NCBI GenBank assembly: GCA_028703545.1
Contig: JAQVMR010000040.1
Coordinates: 1-8,369 of the forward strand
DNA length: 8,369 nt
Source of the DNA: Patescibacteria group bacterium
GTDB taxonomy: Bacteria; Patescibacteriota; Patescibacteriia; UBA1558; S5-K13
Direction: 5' to 3'
In this document: positions 4,332-8,369 of the stretch, piece by piece
Position numbering within the stretch: the stretch's first letter is position 1
How the letters are laid out: the number at the start of each line of letters is the position of its first letter
Program-made: the position numbers and the translations under genes
The notes under the pieces: model-generated
Databases searched by the model: none
The model's input: the letters and a program-made list of their open reading frames with translations, nothing else
What the model was told of the DNA's origin: nothing

Positions 4332-4621
4332 TATTTTTTCTTAGACTTGCTAACTTTAATAATTTTATTAATTGCTCTGTTCATACTTGGTCTAGAATGG
4401 ACAATCATGTTGTTTTTGTTTTTTTCTTCCTCATCTTTTTTTATATAGGAGGTCTCTAGTTCTTCGTATTCATCTTGTTCAAATTCAAATTTATCAAGAG
4501 GATTTTTTATTTCTCTATTTTTTTCAAATTCTTCAAAACATTTTACACAAAAACCAGAAACTAAAATATCGGAATATTTTCCACAATTATTACATTTATT
4601 ATTGCTTTCCAGATTTTTCAT
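4331..4621 (-). CDS. 96-residue mini zinc-ribbon protein with acidic linker
   Basis: The protein has an N-terminal zinc ribbon with Cys10, 13, 25 and 28 (CxxC-x11-CxxC). A highly charged, mostly acidic middle (about 29-70) follows, then a basic C-terminus ending SKSKKK. This ribbon, acidic-linker and basic-tail layout looks like an adaptor or nucleic-acid-associated protein, but no known family is certain. It is the first gene of a leftward two-gene unit; its stop overlaps the start of the 49-residue paralogue. The ATG at 4621 has no Shine-Dalgarno. It is divergent from the endonuclease Q gene with only 64 bases between them, so the two genes may be regulated together. No membrane segment or signal peptide is present. 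Confidence 0.85.
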   Translation of the reverse strand: MKNLESNNKCNNCGKYSDILVSGFCVKCFEEFEKNREIKNPLDKFEFEQDEYEELETSYIKKDEEEKNKNNMIVHSRPSMNRAINKIIKVSKSKKK

Positions 4622-4624
4622 ATT

Positions 4625-4653
4625 TTGAAGTATTTATTTATCTCTGATATTAT
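4625..4653 (+). promoter_or_regulatory. Promoter of the endonuclease Q gene
   Basis: TTGAAG (4625-4630, four of six) and TATTAT (4648-4653, five of six) are 17 bases apart. The predicted start is near 4660, with a leader of about 26 bases. The -10 overlaps the -10 of the opposite promoter by two bases. Confidence 0.5.
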
Positions 4654-4682
4654 TATATCAAACGAATAGTTAATTATACAAA
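4652..4682 (-). promoter_or_regulatory. Promoter of the mini zinc-ribbon pair
   Basis: On the minus strand TTGTAT (4677-4682) and a perfect TATAAT (4652-4657) are 18 bases apart. The predicted start is near 4645. It overlaps the endonuclease Q promoter, so both cannot be occupied at once. Confidence 0.5.
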
Positions 4683-4685
4683 TAT

Positions 4686-5951
4686 ATGATAGTTGTTGCT
4701 GATTTACACATACATTCAAGATTTTCAAGATCTTGTTCAAAGCAGATAAATTTTAGGAATTTATCTTACTGGTCTAATATAAAGGGTATTAATTTATTAG
4801 GAACAGGAGATTTTACCCACGCTCAGTGGCTTAAAGAATTTGAGGAAGAAGTAATTGATTCGAAAAATGGTTTTTATAAATTAAAAGATGATAAAAATTC
4901 TGTTAATTTTGTTTTGTCATCTGAGATTTCGTGTATTTATAAACAGAATGATAAAACAAGGAGGGTTCATATTGTTATTTTAATGCCATCTATTGCATCG
5001 GTGAAAAAATTTAATAAAGAATTAATTGATAGAGGCTGTAATTTAAAATCAGACGGAAGGCCAATAATAGGATTAAGTGCGGAAATTTTGGCTGGAATTG
5101 CGCTTGATGTGGATAAAAAAAGTTTAATAATTCCTGCACATATCTGGACTCCGTGGTTTTCTGCACTCGGTTCTAAATCAGGGTTTGATTCAATAGAAGA
5201 ATGTTTTGGAAAATATTCAAAAAATATTTACGCATTAGAAACAGGACTTTCTTCTGATCCGAAAATGAATTGGTTTGTATCTTCTCTTGATAATTATGTT
5301 CTTGTTTCAAATTCTGATTCACATAGTTTAGAAAGAATAGGTAGAGAGGCAAATGTTTTTGATTTTGAAAATTTTAATTATGACGAACTTTACAACATTT
5401 TAAAAAATAAAGATAAGAAAAAATTTTTATACACAATAGAATTTTATCCAGAAGAAGGAAAATATCATTTTGATGGTCACAGAATTTGTAATGTGAGTAT
5501 TGATCCATTAAAATTTAATAAAGTAAAAATTTGCTCAGTCTGTAAAAAACAATTAACACCCGGAGTTTTAAGAAGAGTAGAAGAATTATCAGATAGAACA
5601 GAAAAAGAAGTAGAAAAAATAAAAAATAAATTTATAAATTATAAAAATTGTGTTGGGCTTAAGGAAATAATTGGAGAGGCAATTAATCAAAGATGTGTAG
5701 GTAAAAAAGTTAATACAATTTATTTTGAAATTATAAAAAATTTTGCTAGTGAATTTGATATTCTTTTAAATAAAACAGAATTAGAATTAAAAACATCAAT
5801 AAAAAATCCTACAATAGTAGAAGCAATAATGAGAATGCGCAAAGGAGAAATAAATGTTATTCCTGGTTTTGATGGAGAATATGGGATTGTAAAAATTTTT
5901 TCTGATAAAGAAAAAATAAAAAATAAAGAGCTACAACAAAAATTATTTTAA
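4686..5951 (+). CDS. Endonuclease Q family PHP-domain DNA repair nuclease
   Basis: EndoQ nicks DNA 5' of deaminated bases (hypoxanthine, uracil, xanthine) and abasic sites in characterised members. The 421 residues match the family's usual size of about 400. The PHP metal site is complete: DLHIHS (His8, His10), GTGDFTH (Asp42), SSEIS (Glu80), His95, PAHIWTPWF (His152) and NSDSHS (Asp211, His213). The family's zinc-finger region follows: KYHFDGHRICNV (259-270) with Cys268, then CSVC (Cys283, 286) and LTPGVLRRVEELSDR. The C-terminal helical domain ends in the conserved PGFDGEYG (393-400). Older databases call this family a UvrD-like helicase, but no helicase motif is present. The ATG has no Shine-Dalgarno. 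It is monocistronic, with a promoter shared back-to-back with the mini zinc-ribbon genes. The protein is likely cytoplasmic and active. Confidence 0.93.
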   Translation: MIVVADLHIHSRFSRSCSKQINFRNLSYWSNIKGINLLGTGDFTHAQWLKEFEEEVIDSKNGFYKLKDDKNSVNFVLSSEISCIYKQNDKTRRVHIVILMPSIASVKKFNKELIDRGCNLKSDGRPIIGLSAEILAGIALDVDKKSLIIPAHIWTPWFSALGSKSGFDSIEECFGKYSKNIYALETGLSSDPKMNWFVSSLDNYVLVSNSDSHSLERIGREANVFDFENFNYDELYNILKNKDKKKFLYTIEFYPEEGKYHFDGHRICNVSIDPLKFNKVKICSVCKKQLTPGVLRRVEELSDRTEKEVEKIKNKFINYKNCVGLKEIIGEAINQRCVGKKVNTIYFEIIKNFASEFDILLNKTELELKTSIKNPTIVEAIMRMRKGEINVIPGFDGEYGIVKIFSDKEKIKNKELQQKLF

Positions 5952-6008
5952 TCTATAAAAAGTAAAAATCCCTACACGACAAGATCAGGGATTTTTACTT
6001 TTTATAGA
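5952..6008. terminator. Two-way terminator: perfect 22-bp inverted repeat
   Basis: Arms 5952-5973 and 5987-6008 are perfectly complementary over 22 bases around a 13-base loop. The arm begins with the base after the endonuclease Q stop. The core TCCCT/AGGGA is flanked by A and T runs, so it can work as an intrinsic terminator in both directions, here between convergent genes. Confidence 0.88.
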
Positions 6009-6022
6009 CAATTTACCACGAT

Positions 6023-6151
6023 TTATTTTTTTGTCTTTTTTGTTTTCTTTGTAGCCTTTTTTACTTTTTTTGCAGGTTTTTTTGCTACCTTTTTTGCTAC
6101 TTTTTTTGTGGCTTTTTTTACTGTCTTTTTTGCTTTTTTCTTAGCAGCCAT
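6023..6151 (-). CDS. 42-residue histone H1-like lysine-rich protein
   Basis: This short leftward frame encodes MAAKKKAKKTVKKATKKVAK and 22 more residues of the same kind: 24 lysines in 42, with Ala, Thr, Val and one PAKK motif. It is like the C-terminal tail of histone H1 and the bacterial H1-like proteins (AlgP, Hc1 tails). Such proteins bind and compact DNA by charge. The frame is unbroken between a clear stop (TAA at 6025-6023) and an ATG, and is bounded by a terminator and a structured leader. No Shine-Dalgarno is seen. It has no partner gene; the endonuclease Q gene is convergent. The KKT pattern recurs in the tail of the double zinc-ribbon protein. A low-complexity T run by chance is possible, but in-frame Ala, Val and Thr codons at regular spacing argue against it. 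Confidence 0.8.
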   Translation of the reverse strand: MAAKKKAKKTVKKATKKVAKKVAKKPAKKVKKATKKTKKTKK

Positions 6152-6161
6152 TTTTTTGTTG

Positions 6162-6190
6162 GTCTTCGCTGATTTGTATCAGCAAAAGAC
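6162..6190 (-). promoter_or_regulatory. Leader hairpin upstream of the histone-like gene
   Basis: An inner 6-bp stem GCTGAT/ATCAGC (6168-6173, 6178-6183) with a four-base loop is extended by GTCTT/AAGAC (6162-6166, 6186-6190) across a small internal loop. It is the most GC-rich element in an AT-rich leader and ends 11 bases before the ATG. It could act in translation control or mRNA stability; no known riboswitch was recognised. Confidence 0.5.
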
Positions 6191-6245
6191 ATTAATTAAT
6201 TTTTAAACTGTTTTTATTTTAAAAACAATTTTTAAATACATAATA

Positions 6246-6274
6246 ATTATAAACTATTTTTTAAAAAAAATCTA
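6246..6274 (-). promoter_or_regulatory. Possible promoter of the histone-like gene
   Basis: A perfect TATAAT on the minus strand (6246-6251) has a poor -35 TAGATT (6269-6274) 17 bases upstream. It would give a leader of about 88 bases containing the hairpin. The stretch 6191-6304 is nearly pure A and T and holds no gene. Confidence 0.35.
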
Positions 6275-6304
6275 TACAAAAAATAAATTTTTAATAAATT
6301 TTAA

Positions 6305-6559
6305 TTATTTTTGATTTATGAAAAAAATTTTTCCAATAGTTCCCATTAAAAAATCATCTTTTAATCCCGCTAGAGTTAGCATTCCAAAAATTAAAATAAG
6401 CAGACCAATAAATTTATAAAGAAGAACTGTTCCGCCAGAGGTACCTAGTTTTTCTTCTGCCCAATCACTTCTTCCTAAGTTATCAACTATCCATTTTGTT
6501 TTCCAAACAATAAAGAATCCTCCAGTAATTATTAAAATTCCGTAAAATATATTTTTCAT
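6305..6559 (-). CDS. Small two-helix membrane protein
   Basis: The protein has 84 residues with two predicted membrane helices (about 4-19 and 45-66). Between them is a charged, glycine-containing loop, KTKWIVDNLGRSDWAEEKLG (20-39). A short amphipathic segment with Gly and Phe ends the protein. Both ends are probably on the same side of the membrane. The KT-W...N-GR...W-EE-LGTSGG pattern looks conserved, and I have a loose memory of similar small proteins in Patescibacteria, but I cannot name a function. The ATG has no Shine-Dalgarno but lies about 22 bases after a predicted start. It is divergent from the pilus ATPase gene; whether it helps the pilus machinery cannot be told from sequence. 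Confidence 0.8.
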   Translation of the reverse strand: MKNIFYGILIITGGFFIVWKTKWIVDNLGRSDWAEEKLGTSGGTVLLYKFIGLLILIFGMLTLAGLKDDFLMGTIGKIFFINQK

Positions 6560-6588
6560 TTTTTTAAAATATTAAATTTATATATTTT

Positions 6589-6617
6589 ATTGTATCAGAA
6601 AATTTTTAATAAAACCA
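6589..6617 (-). promoter_or_regulatory. Extended -10 promoter of the small membrane protein
   Basis: TGATACAAT (6589-6597, minus strand) is an extended -10 element. The -35 region (TGGTTT, 6612-6617) is poor, as is usual for extended -10 promoters. The predicted start is near 6582. Confidence 0.42.
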
Positions 6618-6674
6618 TATTTAATTGTTAATTTATATCTATTTTTATATCATGAATTATGATAAAATATTATA

Positions 6675-6680
6675 TATAAT
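6675..6680 (+). promoter_or_regulatory. -10 element close to the pilus ATPase start
   Basis: A perfect TATAAT ends six bases before the ATG at 6687. If used, transcription starts at or next to the A of the ATG, giving a leaderless mRNA. Other weaker candidates (TATTAT 6668-6673, TAAAAT 6663-6668) would give leaders of about 7-12 bases. No good -35 was found. Confidence 0.38.
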
Positions 6681-6686
6681 AAAAAT

Positions 6687-8369
6687 ATGTTTACTGACAA
6701 AAAAATAAAAAATATTTTAATTTCTTCAAAAATTTTATCTGAATCAGATTTTGTAAAATTTCAAGCATCTGCAAAAAAAGAGAACAAAGATATTTTAAAT
6801 TATTTATTTGATAATGTTATAACATCTCAAGATATATTTTATAGTTCGTGTGCAACCTTTTTAAATTTACCCTTTATAGATTTAAAAAATATTAAAATAA
6901 GAAAAGATATTTTGGTTCTTATTCCAGAAACAATAGCAATAAGTCATAATATAGTAGCCTTTGATAGTGATGATAAAATTATAAAAATAGCAACATCAAA
7001 TCCATACGATTTAGAAATTTTTGGATTTTTGGAAAAAAGTTTGAATTTAAAATTATCTATTAATATATCAACCCCAGACAGTATAAAAGAAGCCTTAAAA
7101 CACTATAGAAAAAGTTTAAGTGCGGAATTTAAATATTTAACAGAAGACGATAAAAAAATAAATCAACAGGAAAACCCCAAAGAGCTTGAAAAATTAGCAA
7201 AAGATATCCCAATAACGAGAATAGTTGATACTCTATTAGAACATGCAATTTTAGAGGGCGCTTCTGATATACATATAGAGCCAGAAGAAAAACAAGTTTT
7301 AGTTAGATTTAGAATTGACGGTATATTGCATTCTGTAATGAAATTTTCTAAAAATATTCAGCCAGGCATAATAAGTAGGATTAAAATTTTATCCAATTTA
7401 AAAGTTGATGAACATAGAATGCCACAAGATGGTAGGTTTAAAATTGCTTCTGATAAATATAGGGTTTCATTTAGAGTATCAGTTATCCCAACATTTGATG
7501 GCGAGAAGATAGTAATGCGTCTTTTAAATGAAAAGGCAAAAATTTTGTCATTGGAACAACTTGGATTAAATTCCGGAGTGTTTCAGATTGTCCAAAGAAA
7601 TATTGAAAAACCACATGGAATGCTTTTGGTCACCGGACCAACTGGAAGCGGAAAAACAACCACTCTTTACACAATACTAAATATATTAAATACATCTAAA
7701 GTAAATATTTCTACAATTGAAGATCCTATTGAATATAGAATGAAGGGTGTAAATCAGTCACAGGTTAATCCAAAAATAGGATTTACTTTCGCCTCTGGAC
7801 TTAGATCGCTTTTAAGGCAAGATCCAGACATTATTATGGTAGGAGAAATTAGAGATCAGGAAACTGCTGAAATTGCTATTCACTCAGCCCTAACCGGTCA
7901 TTTGGTTTTATCAACACTGCATACAAACGATGCACCCACAGCAGTTCCTCGTTTGCTTGAAATGGGTGTGCCCACATTTTTACTTTCATCTACCTTTAAT
8001 ATAATAATTGCACAAAGATTATTGCGTAAAATATGCCAAGACTGTATAGCTAGTTATAATTTAGACGATAAACTTATTAAAGAATTAGAAAAACAGATCG
8101 ACATGAAGTTAATTTTAGAAACCCTAGAAAGAGAAAGGGTAATATCTAGTGCGAAAAGCGGATTGAAAGAATTATTATTTTATAGGGGTAAGGGTTGTGA
8201 TAAGTGTAAAAAAACCGGATATAAAGGAAGGGTTGGAATATATGAAGTTCTAGAAAATGATGAGGTCTTATCGAATTTGGTTATGCATAATGCTGGTGCA
8301 GAAAAAATTAGAGAATACGCAAAAACAAAGAATATGTTAACAATGATAGAAGACGGATTTATAAAAGCA
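6687..8369 (+). CDS. pilB: Type IV pilus assembly ATPase PilB/GspE (3' end cut off)
   Basis: This hexameric secretion ATPase powers pilus extension at the inner face of the membrane. 561 codons are visible and the frame is still open at the window edge; the usual length is about 560-580, so little is missing. Residues 1 to about 140 form an N-terminal MshEN/T2SSE-N type domain. The ATPase core has Walker A GPTGSGKTTT (317-326), an Asp box TIEDPIEY (343-350), Walker B DPDIIMVGEIRD (379-390) and a His box LTGHLVLSTLHTND (402-415). The extension-type zinc site is complete: CQDC (Cys450, 453) and CDKC (Cys504, 507), which separates PilB/GspE from the retraction ATPase PilT. pilT and pilC often follow, but lie outside. 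The start has no Shine-Dalgarno. PilB is preferred over GspE because Patescibacteria commonly carry type IV pili; sequence alone cannot fully decide. Confidence 0.94.
   Translation, partial: MFTDKKIKNILISSKILSESDFVKFQASAKKENKDILNYLFDNVITSQDIFYSSCATFLNLPFIDLKNIKIRKDILVLIPETIAISHNIVAFDSDDKIIKIATSNPYDLEIFGFLEKSLNLKLSINISTPDSIKEALKHYRKSLSAEFKYLTEDDKKINQQENPKELEKLAKDIPITRIVDTLLEHAILEGASDIHIEPEEKQVLVRFRIDGILHSVMKFSKNIQPGIISRIKILSNLKVDEHRMPQDGRFKIASDKYRVSFRVSVIPTFDGEKIVMRLLNEKAKILSLEQLGLNSGVFQIVQRNIEKPHGMLLVTGPTGSGKTTTLYTILNILNTSKVNISTIEDPIEYRMKGVNQSQVNPKIGFTFASGLRSLLRQDPDIIMVGEIRDQETAEIAIHSALTGHLVLSTLHTNDAPTAVPRLLEMGVPTFLLSSTFNIIIAQRLLRKICQDCIASYNLDDKLIKELEKQIDMKLILETLERERVISSAKSGLKELLFYRGKGCDKCKKTGYKGRVGIYEVLENDEVLSNLVMHNAGAEKIREYAKTKNMLTMIEDGFIKA

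Noticed and set aside
5952..6008. Miniature transposon (MITE)
   Set aside because: The loop is only 13 bases, there is no target duplication, and the position between convergent genes fits a terminator.
202..8369. Alternative genetic code with TGA as Gly (as in Gracilibacteria)
   Set aside because: No gene ends in TGA, but none contains an in-frame TGA either, and glycines use GGN codons in normal positions; the standard code explains everything.

Overview
The window looks like a piece of a small-genome bacterium of the Candidate Phyla Radiation (Patescibacteria, Parcubacteria-like). This is an inference from very low GC, short compact genes, lysine-rich micro-proteins, several CxxC mini-zinc-ribbon proteins, an endonuclease Q homologue, and a type IV pilus ATPase. 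The standard code (table 11) fits. No in-frame TGA occurs inside any called gene, and the ten complete genes end in TAA or TAG.

Layout, left to right. Bases 1-201 hold a near-consensus promoter firing leftwards out of the window. Two leftward genes follow, separated by a terminator: an RBBP9/YdeN-like serine hydrolase (202-756) and an orphan 178-residue protein (846-1382). A divergent intergenic region leads to tRNA-Arg(TCT) and tRNA-His(GTG), one base apart, with their own terminator. Next is a stand-alone transcription unit (1712-2942) encoding a ten-repeat alpha-solenoid protein, whose repeats are almost identical at DNA level and come in 93-bp and 114-bp sizes. Then come a double CxxC-x17-CxxC zinc-ribbon protein (3005-3601), an orphan 92-residue protein with a TTG start and perfect Shine-Dalgarno (3641-3919), and a 42-residue basic protein (4003-4131).

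In the second half, two leftward mini-zinc-ribbon genes overlap by one base (TAATG; 4182-4331 and 4331-4621). They are divergent from an endonuclease Q gene (4686-5951), and the two promoters overlap. A 22-bp perfect inverted repeat acts as a two-way terminator between endonuclease Q and a 42-residue histone H1-like gene (6023-6151). A small two-helix membrane protein (6305-6559) and a pilB/gspE-type ATPase (6687 to the right edge, 561 codons visible) complete the window.

The genes do not form one pathway. They fall into short transcription units bounded by intrinsic terminators: tRNA supply, deaminated-DNA repair, nucleic-acid-binding basic or zinc proteins, and pilus assembly. The most unusual parts are the repeat-protein locus and a split in translation signals. 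Only the three unrecognised proteins (178, 366 and 92 residues) have strong Shine-Dalgarno sequences; genes of recognisable families have none. All coordinates and motifs were read by hand, and family assignments come from motif recognition, not database searches.
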